Source: Acinetobacter gerneri DSM 14967 = CIP 107464 = MTCC 9824 (GTDB lineage Bacteria > Pseudomonadota > Gammaproteobacteria > Pseudomonadales > Moraxellaceae). From it: a DNA stretch of 64,000 bases. This document shows, piece after piece, positions 56,645 through 64,000 of the stretch. The DNA lies in assembly GCF_000368565.1 (NCBI RefSeq), contig NZ_KB849542.1, positions 197,258 to 261,257 on the forward strand, given 5' to 3'. The position numbers were made by a program, and so were the translations under genes. Numbering within the stretch: the first letter of the stretch is position 1; each line of letters starts with the position of its first letter. The notes beneath the pieces are model-generated. The model was not told the DNA's origin. It did not search any database and saw only the letters and a program-made list of their open reading frames with translations.

Positions 56645-57481
56645 ATGTCTTCAAAATCAAAACTCATTTCAATTTTAGTTGTATTAATTCTTATTATCGT
56701 GGGGTTGTTTTATTGGCAACAACATAAAAAATCGGGAAATGACGAAATTGTGATTGGTATTAGCCCGCCATTTGCAAAACCCTTACAAGTAGCTGTAAAT
56801 GAGGCTAAAAAACAAGGAATTAATGTAAAAATTGTTGAATTTTCTGACTGGAATACACCCAATATTACGCTCAGTCATGGCGATATTGACGCCAATTATT
56901 TTCAACATCAGCCTTTCTTGACAAATGCAATCAAAGAAACTGGCTTTAAATTAAAACCAGTAGGTGTTGGGGTGGCGACACATGTTGGCTTATATTCTAA
57001 AAAATATACAACACTTGATGCAATTCCCGATCACGCACGTGTCGTCATTCCAAATGATCCAGTCAATCAAGGCCGAGCTTTGTTGCTTTTACAACAAGCA
57101 AAACTTGTGCAACTAAAAGATCCAAATGATCATTTATCAAATTTGCAGTCGATTGCAAACAATCCTAAGCAATTGAATTTTATCGAAGTTGAAGGACCAC
57201 AAACTGCACGTGCCGTAGATGATGCTGATCTGGTATTTAGCTATCCATTGTATTTACGACTAGCCAAAACAATTGATCCAAACAAGGCATTATTACTTGA
57301 TGATGAAACCAATAAACGCTATGCCATTTTATTTGTAGTCCGTGATGATTATGAAAATAAACATCCTGAAAAGGCTGAAAAATTAAAGAAATTTATCGAG
57401 ATTTATCAAACATCGCCAGCAGTCAATCAAGCCTTGAATGATGATATCGGGAAAAATCTTTGGTTTGCGGGTTGGAAATAA
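56645..57481 (+). CDS. MetQ/NlpA-type substrate-binding protein (copy 1)
   Basis: A 278-aa ABC binding protein with an N-terminal membrane anchor (ISILVVLILIIVGLFYW) instead of a lipobox. EIVIGISPPFAKPL and FIEVEGPQTARAVDDADLVF identify the NlpA family. In this operon it probably delivers methionine or an organosulfur compound to MetN-MetI. Third-codon and motif identity with the next gene show tandem duplication. Confidence 0.9.
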   Translation: MSSKSKLISILVVLILIIVGLFYWQQHKKSGNDEIVIGISPPFAKPLQVAVNEAKKQGINVKIVEFSDWNTPNITLSHGDIDANYFQHQPFLTNAIKETGFKLKPVGVGVATHVGLYSKKYTTLDAIPDHARVVIPNDPVNQGRALLLLQQAKLVQLKDPNDHLSNLQSIANNPKQLNFIEVEGPQTARAVDDADLVFSYPLYLRLAKTIDPNKALLLDDETNKRYAILFVVRDDYENKHPEKAEKLKKFIEIYQTSPAVNQALNDDIGKNLWFAGWK

Positions 57482-57491
57482 GGAGAAAATC

Positions 57492-58328
57492 ATGCCTATT
57501 TCCCAGAAAAAAGCCAGTAGAAACTGGCTTATTGGACTAGTCGTCTTAATACTGATTTTGAGCCTATTTGCCTATCGTTATATTAAAAACCAGCAACACG
57601 ATGACACCCTGACTATTGGGATCAGCCCACCTTATGCTGAACTATTACAAACGGTGGCTAAGCAAGTTGAATCTCAAGGCATTCATGTCAAGTTAGTTGA
57701 GTTTTCCGATTGGCAAGCTCCAAATGTTGCTGTTCAAAACCGAGATATTGATGCCAATTTCTTTCAACAGAGTGTATTTTTAAAAAATGCAATCAAACAG
57801 ACGGGCTACGATCTTCACCCCTTTGCAATCGGTAGTGGTAGTCATGTAGGACTCTATTCAAAAAAATATAAATCACTTGATCAATTACCTGAACATGCAC
57901 GTGTTGTCATTCCTAGTGATCCTGTAAATCTAGCACGTTCGCTGATCTTATTGGATCGTGCTGGTTTGATTAAAATCAAAGATACTTCAAATGAACTTTC
58001 TAGCAAGCAAGACATTATTTCAAACCCTAAGAATCTTGATTTTATCGAGGTTGAAGGACCTCAAACGGCACTGGCTTATAACGATGCAGACCTGATTTTC
58101 GGTTTTCCACATTATTTGAAAATGGCAAAGATTACTGATCCAAGTACTGCCCTCTTTTTAGACCAGACAGACAAAAAGTACGCCATCCTTTTTGTCACAA
58201 GATCTGACTATCAAGATCACAATGACAAACTTAAAAAATTCGTCAGCGCATTTCAAAACTCAGCAGAAGTCAAAAAAATTCTTGATCAGGATTTTGGTAA
58301 AGGGCTTTGGTTTGAAGGCTGGAAATAA
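57492..58328 (+). CDS. MetQ/NlpA-type substrate-binding protein (copy 2)
   Basis: A 278-aa paralogue of copy 1 with an N-terminal hydrophobic anchor (WLIGLVVLILILSLFAYR) and TLTIGISPPYAELLQTV. Start at 57492 follows AAGGAGAAAATC, 10 bp after the previous stop. Two binding proteins with one permease suggests the transporter takes more than one ligand. Confidence 0.9.
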   Translation: MPISQKKASRNWLIGLVVLILILSLFAYRYIKNQQHDDTLTIGISPPYAELLQTVAKQVESQGIHVKLVEFSDWQAPNVAVQNRDIDANFFQQSVFLKNAIKQTGYDLHPFAIGSGSHVGLYSKKYKSLDQLPEHARVVIPSDPVNLARSLILLDRAGLIKIKDTSNELSSKQDIISNPKNLDFIEVEGPQTALAYNDADLIFGFPHYLKMAKITDPSTALFLDQTDKKYAILFVTRSDYQDHNDKLKKFVSAFQNSAEVKKILDQDFGKGLWFEGWK

Positions 58329-58364
58329 ATTTAATGAAAATTATAGCAATATGAGGACAATATC

Positions 58365-59432
58365 ATGGTGAGTTTTGGTGCAAATTTAGACTTTGCTGTA
58401 CCCCATATAACCATTCGCGATTTAAACAAATTTTATGATGGACAAGATAAAGTTCACGCTTTAAAAAATATCAATCTCGACATTCCTGAAGGTAAAATTT
58501 TTGGAATTATTGGTAAAAGCGGTGCTGGTAAATCATCTTTACTACGAACCTTGAATGGCTTAGAAAAAGCTTCTCAAGGATCTATTTTGATCCATCAAGA
58601 AAATTTATCTGAACTTTCACATGCTGATTTAATTAAAATTCGACAAAAAATAGGCATGATTTTCCAACATTTCAACTTGATGTCTGCCAAAACTGTTTGG
58701 GAAAATGTCGCACTGCCATTAAAAATTTCAGGTGTTTCTGCACAGGAAATCCAATCACGTGTCGATGAAGTTTTGCATTTAGTGGGTTTGAGCGCGAAAG
58801 CACAACAGTATCCAAGCCAACTTTCAGGTGGACAAAAACAACGTGTTGGTATTGCTCGCGCCTTGGTACATCACCCAGAAATTTTACTCTGTGATGAAGC
58901 CACTTCTGCACTTGATCCCGAAAGCACGGCTGTTATTTTATCCTTACTCAAAGAAATTAATCAAAAGTTGGGTATCACCATCGTGCTCATCACTCACGAA
59001 ATGCAAGTCATACGTGAAATCTGCGATCAAGTCGTGGTGATTGATCATGGTGAAATCGTAGAGTCAGGACAAGTTTGGTCTGTATTTTCCAATCCTCAGC
59101 AGGCGATCACTCAGGAGCTTCTCAATTTAGAACAGCTTGATTTACCATTTGAAATTTCAAATGAAAAACAAAGTGATTCGACTCAATTTATTATCAAAAT
59201 TAAATATGAATCCGATCATAAAAATCCTTCTGATTTAAATCAGATCTTAAAGCATTTTAACGCTGGTGCTTTTATCTATCAGAGTCATATCGACACGATA
59301 CAAAATCATCTGATTGGTTCATTGATTATTGGTACGCCAGATTTCGATCTGAATATTGATGAGTTAAAAAAACAACTAAAATCCCATATCGCCAACATTG
59401 AGGGCTTAGGCTATGCAAGACCAACTCATTGA
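58365..59432 (+). CDS. metN: MetN-type ABC transporter ATPase
   Basis: A 355-aa ATPase. Walker A GKSGAGKSS, signature LSGGQKQRVG, Walker B LLCDEATSALDP and H-loop THEM are intact; the C-terminal 90 residues form the NIL domain that senses methionine in MetN. GAGGACAATATC precedes the ATG. It overlaps the metI start by 20 bp. The symbol denotes family; the substrate may be an organosulfur compound other than methionine. Confidence 0.88.
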   Translation: MVSFGANLDFAVPHITIRDLNKFYDGQDKVHALKNINLDIPEGKIFGIIGKSGAGKSSLLRTLNGLEKASQGSILIHQENLSELSHADLIKIRQKIGMIFQHFNLMSAKTVWENVALPLKISGVSAQEIQSRVDEVLHLVGLSAKAQQYPSQLSGGQKQRVGIARALVHHPEILLCDEATSALDPESTAVILSLLKEINQKLGITIVLITHEMQVIREICDQVVVIDHGEIVESGQVWSVFSNPQQAITQELLNLEQLDLPFEISNEKQSDSTQFIIKIKYESDHKNPSDLNQILKHFNAGAFIYQSHIDTIQNHLIGSLIIGTPDFDLNIDELKKQLKSHIANIEGLGYARPTH

Positions 59433-60072
59433 TTTATTGATCGAAGGCACAATAGATACACTACTTATGGTCGGTGTCTCGGCATTTTTCGCCTTTTTAA
59501 TCGGTTTACCCTTAGCGGTAATTTTAGTCAATACCTCAGCTAAAGGCATACACCCAAATAAAAAGATTAATCACGTGCTTGGTTCTGTGATTAATATAAC
59601 AAGATCTGTACCTTTTCTAATCTTAATGGTCGCGCTCATTCCATTCACCCGATGGATTGTAGGAACAAGCTATGGTGTTTGGGCTGCAGTTGTGCCCCTA
59701 ACACTCGCTGCTACGCCTTTTTTCGCCCGAATCGCTGAAGTGAGTTTGCGTGAAGTTGACCAAGGGCTGATTGAAGCTGCACAAGCAATGGGCTGTAACC
59801 GTAAACAGATCATCCGTCATGTGTTGCTACCAGAGGCTTTGCCCGGTATTGTCGCTGGTTTTACCGTAACCATCGTCACCATGATTAATTCCTCTGCTAT
59901 TGCTGGGGCAATCGGCGCAGGTGGTTTGGGCGATATTGCTTATCGATATGGTTATCAGCGTTTTGATATGCAAATCATGCTGGCTGTGATTGTTGTTTTG
60001 GTTGCTTTGGTCATTGCAGTACAAGCTTTTGGAGATCATTTATCGAGACAACTCGATAAAAGAAAGGTCTAA
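59413..60072 (+). CDS. metI: MetI-type ABC transporter permease
   Basis: A 219-aa inner-membrane permease with five hydrophobic helices and the EAA loop (GLIEAAQAMGCNRKQIIRHV). INITRSVPFLILM and NSSAIAGAIGAGGLGDIAYR are typical of MetI. It starts inside metN and ends the sulfur operon. Confidence 0.93.
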   Translation: MQDQLIDLLIEGTIDTLLMVGVSAFFAFLIGLPLAVILVNTSAKGIHPNKKINHVLGSVINITRSVPFLILMVALIPFTRWIVGTSYGVWAAVVPLTLAATPFFARIAEVSLREVDQGLIEAAQAMGCNRKQIIRHVLLPEALPGIVAGFTVTIVTMINSSAIAGAIGAGGLGDIAYRYGYQRFDMQIMLAVIVVLVALVIAVQAFGDHLSRQLDKRKV

Positions 60073-60522
60073 TATCCGTTGAAAATTCATTTAAAACCAT
60101 AAGTTAAAATAGATACTGAGTAGTAATACTCAGTAGAGTTCTTGCATAAGTCATTTTTTGCTCAAGTTTATACCCTAATGATTTTGCTTCAAAATTTAAT
60201 AAAATTTGCAATTAAGGCAGGATGCCGTTCGTCAAACAAGGGAGTTCCGCAATTTTTAAAGCAGTGCTTTAAAAATTGCTCAGGATGTATGTCCATTTGT
60301 TTGACAATGGTTTTCTTGCGAAATATATTTCTCATTTGTCCGAAAACAAAGTAAGAAAGATTGTCTACGCAAAGTAAATTAAATAACTCACAGTAAATGT
60401 GACTGTATGATACTTTTCATCCAAATACCTGATCATTTTTTAATTCATGAAAGAAATCTAGTATTTATTTCTATATTTTTCATCTAAATAATCACTTATT
60501 AAATTCGCTTGCAAATCTCCCA
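60073..60522. other. Intergenic region with dyads
   Basis: This 450-bp gap lies between the convergent metI and lrp genes. It holds a small dyad TACTGAGTA-N4-TACTCAGTA (60114-60135) and the nested inverted repeats described separately. A 70-codon frame here has no ribosome-binding site and is not accepted as a gene. Confidence 0.5.
60231..60305. repeat. Nested inverted repeats
   Basis: Outer arms GTCAAACAA (60231-60239) and TTGTTTGAC (60297-60305) enclose inner perfect arms GCAATTTTTAAAGC (60249-60262) and GCTTTAAAAATTGC (60266-60279) with a 3-nt loop. As RNA this would be a long two-stage hairpin. It is not followed by a T tract. Confidence 0.75.
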
Positions 60523-60984
60523 CTAATCCAATGGCAACTCTGTCGTTTGCTTCACTTTCTGTAAAGGAATTTCAGTTTTTACGTTTTGTATTCCACTAAT
60601 TTTATTGAGATGATTAATTTGAAATTGGCGATAATCATCCAAATCAGCAACTACAATTCTTAGAAAAAAGTCACAATCCCCCGCCATCAAATGACATTCA
60701 ACAACTTGTGGTAACTCCATTACTGAGTCAATAAAATGATTGACCGTTTTTGGATCTTGTTCTTTTAGCCAAATTCGAGCAAAAACAGTAAGTTTCAGAT
60801 TGACTTTATTTGAATCAACAATAGCAACGTACTTTTCGATAATGCCAGTATCTTCCAACTGTTTTACCCGCCGAAGACATGGTGATGCCGATAAACCAAT
60901 TGCAGCAGCCAACTCGTTATTTTGCAATTTTCCATTACGTTGTAAGGCTTGCAATATGCGCTTATCTACCTGATCAATTTTCAT
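60523..60984 (-). CDS. Lrp/AsnC-family regulator of azlCD
   Basis: A 153-aa protein: HTH NNELAAAIGLSASPCLRRVK and a RAM domain with VVECHLMAGDCDFFLRI. It is divergent from the AzlC/AzlD exporter genes, the usual arrangement, so it probably activates them in response to branched-chain or other amino acids. Confidence 0.92.
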   Translation of the reverse strand: MKIDQVDKRILQALQRNGKLQNNELAAAIGLSASPCLRRVKQLEDTGIIEKYVAIVDSNKVNLKLTVFARIWLKEQDPKTVNHFIDSVMELPQVVECHLMAGDCDFFLRIVVADLDDYRQFQINHLNKISGIQNVKTEIPLQKVKQTTELPLD

Positions 60985-61142
60985 GCTTACCTTTTTGATA
61001 TTTTCATCTCAATATTTCACAAATATTAGCATTAAATTTCAATTATAGCGAAAATTAAGCCAAAATAAGCGACAAATTTCTCTTATGTGGGCATAAAATC
61101 ATTAATCTATCTATTCCACGTTTTTAAACTTGGTTGTTCACT

Positions 61143-61886
61143 ATGTCTAGCTTTAAAAGTTCAGTAAAAGATTTAAATTATTCTGCAGATTTCAAAGAAT
61201 TTCTGCGTGGAATCAAAATTTCTATTCCTGTACTGCTAGGTATTATTCCTTTTGCGCTGGTACTTGGTGCACAAGCAGCACAAAAAGGTTTTTCTGTATT
61301 AGAAGTCCCGCTTTTAACTGGGACTAATTTTGCGGGTGGATCTGAGTTTGCCATCATTGAAGTATGGACAAATCCTCCCAATATTTTATTCCTTATTCTT
61401 ATAACTTTTCTTGTGAATAGTCGTCATCTTTTAATGGGAGCAACCATCGCACCCTTTATTCGTCATTTACCCAACCGTAAAACATTGCCGATGTTATTTT
61501 TCATGTGCGATGAAAGTTGGGCAATGAGTTTAGCTGATGCACAAAAACGCAATCCAAACAATCCTTACCAAGGCTTTAGCATGTCCTTCTATGCAGGATT
61601 GTGTTTTGCCCTATATGTGATGTGGGTCAGTTTTACCGCGATGGGCGTTGGAATCGGCTCAATCTTAGGTGATATCACCAAATTTGGCTTCGATATGGCA
61701 TTTCCTGCTGTATTTTTAGTGCTACTGCGTGGTATGTGGAAAGGTTTTAAAATAGCAAGACCTTGGTTTATCAGCTTAATTGCATCCGCATTAGCCTATA
61801 AATATCTTCCTCAAGGCTGGTATGTCTTGGTTGGGGCACTATCTGGAATCATCTCAGCATTTTTTCTAGTTGGAGATGAAAAATGA
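61143..61886 (+). CDS. azlC: AzlC-family amino-acid exporter, large subunit
   Basis: A 247-aa inner-membrane protein (IPVLLGIIPFALVLGAQAAQ; NSRHLLMGATIAPFIRHL; FFMCDESWAMSLADAQ) with several membrane helices. AzlC with AzlD exports branched-chain amino acids. The ATG at 61143 is used, although the ribosome-binding site is weak. It overlaps azlD by 4 bp (ATGA). Confidence 0.92.
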   Translation: MSSFKSSVKDLNYSADFKEFLRGIKISIPVLLGIIPFALVLGAQAAQKGFSVLEVPLLTGTNFAGGSEFAIIEVWTNPPNILFLILITFLVNSRHLLMGATIAPFIRHLPNRKTLPMLFFMCDESWAMSLADAQKRNPNNPYQGFSMSFYAGLCFALYVMWVSFTAMGVGIGSILGDITKFGFDMAFPAVFLVLLRGMWKGFKIARPWFISLIASALAYKYLPQGWYVLVGALSGIISAFFLVGDEK

Positions 61887-62182
61887 TTCACTCTTCAACT
61901 TTAATTGCAATTTTTTGTGTTGCTGCAACAACTTATTTGACCCGAATATTAGGGTATTTATTACTTAAAAATAAAACACTTTCAACTCGAGCCCAACGTA
62001 TTTTACAAGTTGTGCCTGGCTGTGTACTGATCTCAGTGATTGCACCCTATTTTGTCACTGACAATCCTGCAAATCTGATCGCTATGGCCATTACTTTACT
62101 TGCAGCATGCTATTTATCCTTACTACCTACTGTCATCATTAGCATTGCAGCATCAGGATTTTTACGCTATTTCATCCAATAA
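61883..62182 (+). CDS. azlD: AzlD-family amino-acid exporter, small subunit
   Basis: A 99-aa membrane protein with about four helices (AATTYLTRILGYLLLKNK; ILQVVPGCVLISVIAPYF). It forms the exporter with AzlC and is translationally coupled by the ATGA overlap. Confidence 0.92.
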   Translation: MIHSSTLIAIFCVAATTYLTRILGYLLLKNKTLSTRAQRILQVVPGCVLISVIAPYFVTDNPANLIAMAITLLAACYLSLLPTVIISIAASGFLRYFIQ

Positions 62183-62210
62183 AAAAGGAGCCTCAAGGCT
62201 CCTTTTTTAT
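62181..62210. terminator. Bidirectional terminator
   Basis: AAAAAAGGAGCC-TCAA-GGCTCCTTTTTT lies between the convergent azlD and gap-family genes, with A/T tracts on both sides so it can serve both. Confidence 0.9.
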
Positions 62211-63239
62211 TTATTCATTACAGAAAGATTCACACAAATCCAATAATCGATTTGCATATCCCCATTCATTATCATACCAAGCATAGACTTTGGCTTGATG
62301 ACCGACCACCATCGTTTGAGTCAAATCGACAATCAGTGAATAAGGTGAATGGTTAAAATCACTTGATACCAGATATTCATCCGTACAAGACATGATTTCC
62401 GCATAATCTTCTTTGGCTGCTTTAAGCAAGGCTTGGTTAATCAAATGTGTGGTAATCGGCATTTGAGCAACAAAAGTCAGGTCAATCGCAGCCACATTGA
62501 TGGTCGGCACACGAATCGAATACCCCTCTATACGATCTTCCATTTTAGGCATCACTTGCTTTAATGCGCCTAGAGCAGATGAGGTCGTTGGGATAATATT
62601 ATGACCTGAAGCCCTTGCACGACGTAGATCACGATGGGCATGATCAAGTACAGACTGATCAGCCGTTACTGCATGTATTTCTGTCATCATCGCAGTTTCG
62701 ATACCAAAAGCATCGTCTATAATTTTAACCAAAGGAACTAAGGCTTGCGTTGTACAAGAAACGCCGGAGATGATTTTATCCGTCGGTTTAACTTCGGTAT
62801 GATTAACGCCATATACTATCGCAGCATCCACATTATCAAATGGCGCAGCGCCAATAATCACCCGTTTCGCCCCAGCAGTAATATGCTTCGTTGCCGCTTG
62901 GTGTGAGCGAAATAAGCCTGTACATTCTAAAACAACATCAACATCTAAGGCTTTCCAAGCCAAATTTTCAGGATCGCTTTCACGTAATACTTGTACTTTT
63001 AAGTGCAATAAACCGACACTGATATTTAAATAAATTTTATCGTGATTATTCTCTATTTCCACTTGACCATTGAAGCGTCCGTGGGTCGTATCATATTTAA
63101 ATAAATGAACTAAGGTTTCAACATCTGCAACATCATTGATTGCAACAATTTCAAAATGAAAATCTTTAGGATTTTCAAACCAAGCTCGAAGTACATTGCG
63201 CCCGATTCGACCAAATCCATTAATTGCCACTCGTTGCAT
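62211..63239 (-). CDS. Glyceraldehyde-3-phosphate dehydrogenase family
   Basis: A 342-aa NAD(P)-dependent enzyme. Rossmann motif INGFGRIGRNVLRAW, catalytic Cys162 in ISGVSCTTQALVP, His189 in EIHAVTADQ and VKAYAWYDNEWGY-like C-terminal KVYAWYDNEWGYA are present. The residue after SCTT is Gln where most members have Asn, and DLRRARASGHNIIPTTS departs from classical GapA, so erythrose-4-phosphate dehydrogenase or a specialised GAPDH is possible. GAAGGAATAACG precedes the ATG. Confidence 0.88.
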   Translation of the reverse strand: MQRVAINGFGRIGRNVLRAWFENPKDFHFEIVAINDVADVETLVHLFKYDTTHGRFNGQVEIENNHDKIYLNISVGLLHLKVQVLRESDPENLAWKALDVDVVLECTGLFRSHQAATKHITAGAKRVIIGAAPFDNVDAAIVYGVNHTEVKPTDKIISGVSCTTQALVPLVKIIDDAFGIETAMMTEIHAVTADQSVLDHAHRDLRRARASGHNIIPTTSSALGALKQVMPKMEDRIEGYSIRVPTINVAAIDLTFVAQMPITTHLINQALLKAAKEDYAEIMSCTDEYLVSSDFNHSPYSLIVDLTQTMVVGHQAKVYAWYDNEWGYANRLLDLCESFCNE

Positions 63240-63357
63240 CGTTATTCCTTCAGATAGAAACCCGCATTTGCTATATGTTAATAGATTTAAAGCCTTCTAA
63301 GATATAGAAAGATCATAAACTCAGTTATTTTAGTGATATTTTTTCATTAAATTACTA

Positions 63358-63635
63358 GGGTCTGTTGACATTTCATAACTGAATTGCGTTGTTGGCTAAA
63401 ATTGAGCAGGCAAGGCACGAAATGCAGAGAATGGCGAGACCATTTTCAAATTTCGTAACGATGCCTGAGATCATTTTAGCTACAACCCTGTGGGATGAGA
63501 GTATTTTTTGATGCTATTTCGTTGTAGCTTGATCATTTAGATCACTAAATTTCTCAATCTACGCCTCATATCATCTAAAAAATCTTGCGGAGTATACTCC
63601 TCACGTCGCAACCAATTTGAAATGTCAACAGACCC
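63358..63635. mobile_element. MITE with IS5-type ends (copy 2)
   Basis: A 278-bp element with the same 16-bp inverted ends as copy 1 and near-identical interior; one inner segment (CTTGCGGAGTATACTCCT) replaces a shorter one. The left end is flanked by TA, but the right end is followed by AATT, so no clear target duplication remains. Confidence 0.88.
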
Positions 63636-63985
63636 AATTTGTTAGTTACTTTATAAAAGTTATCTTGATCTTCATTTAACAACCGACTTCTTTTTCAATA
63701 ACGAAATTCGATCCTTGCCTACTGCTTAACATTAGTTTCTCAATATTACTTTCCCCCATCTAAAAACATTTCAGACGGTAAATGTTGTTAATTTGCTCTA
63801 AATTTTATCTCGAAAGCCCAATTATTTCGAAATCTAATTTATTCCAGCTAAAATCATTGGTGGATCAAGCTTTTTCCGTTATAATTTGGCGTTTTTAAAA
63901 AATTAAGCCCGTACCCAATCGTTGATTGTATGAAAATCAAATATGGTACATTTGCCAAATTCAAAAATTATGGAGTGACTTGGTT
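63636..63985. other. Intergenic region with promoter
   Basis: About 350 bp. A good sigma70-type promoter, TTGGTG (63857-63862) and TATAAT (63880-63885) with 17-bp spacing, points toward the gene at the right edge. No other gene seen. Confidence 0.45.
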
Positions 63986-64000
63986 GTGAGTACTCGTTTT
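63986..64000 (+). CDS. Start of a gene running off the window
   Basis: GTG AGT ACT CGT TTT follows GGAGTGACTTGGTT and a promoter about 100 bp upstream. Only five codons are visible, so the product is unknown. A TTG two codons earlier is an alternative start. Confidence 0.35.

Noticed and set aside
60142..60354. 70-codon ORF across the nested inverted repeat
   Set aside because: No ribosome-binding site, and most of its coding is made by the inverted repeats themselves.

Overview
The window looks like chromosome from an Acinetobacter-type gammaproteobacterium (inference). It is AT-rich and carries divergent ppsR/ppsA, a complete cyoABCDE operon, an rpsF-rpsR-rplI operon, PAS-GGDEF-EAL proteins, an Lrp/azlCD pair and an organosulfur/methionine-uptake operon, in a style familiar from Acinetobacter. 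No 16S gene or other species marker is present, so the species is open.

Layout. 1-7.5 kb: 3' part of a luciferase-like monooxygenase, two paralogous c-di-GMP proteins flanking a truncated FMO-like gene, and ppsR. 7.7-20.4 kb: housekeeping genes (ppsA, a GYF/RDD membrane protein, cyoABCDE, a secreted repeat protein with a DUF3142 lipoprotein, ribosomal proteins S6/S18/L9). 20.4-23.6 kb: a small hypothetical gene, a 7 x 7-bp tandem repeat, two very small genes and an acyl-CoA ligase. 23.65-40.5 kb: an integrated genomic island. 40.5-44.8 kb: accessory debris (lipoprotein, membrane protein, an IS5-family insertion that splits a secreted-protein gene, a PoNi-like immunity gene with duplicated 5' region, effector-tail fragments, a decayed ferritin-like gene). 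44.9-64 kb: acyltransferase, yebC, a MITE, trpBA with a divergent TrpI-like LysR gene, GrpB, Lrp, GST, the sulfur operon sfnB-sfnB-monooxygenase-metQ-metQ-metN-metI, Lrp/azlCD, a GAPDH-family gene and a second MITE.

The island begins inside a CAU-anticodon tRNA gene (probably tRNA-Ile2) and ends at a displaced copy of that tRNA's 3' half, sharing a 17-bp core in the anticodon loop/stem. The T-arms differ at the two ends although each is perfectly paired, so integration seems to have left a chimeric but foldable tRNA. GGTCTA-type repeats cluster at both ends and may be integrase arm sites. Contents: an Rrf2/thioredoxin-reductase-like pair, a MarR/DUF6616-like pair, two convergent paralogous HTH genes, a run of small secreted or hypothetical proteins, a tyrosine integrase directly followed by an SF2 helicase, and at the right end a 1352-aa NACHT-type STAND NTPase with a long helical region and a C-terminal PD-(D/E)XK-like nuclease. 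The NTPase gene lacks its own Shine-Dalgarno sequence and overlaps (ATGA) the stop codon of an otherwise unannotated 35-aa ORF. This ORF-plus-NTPase unit is the best candidate for an undescribed, probably anti-phage, system; that role is inferred from architecture and location.

All coordinates, motifs and dyads were read directly from the sequence. Family names come from recognition of motifs, not database searches.
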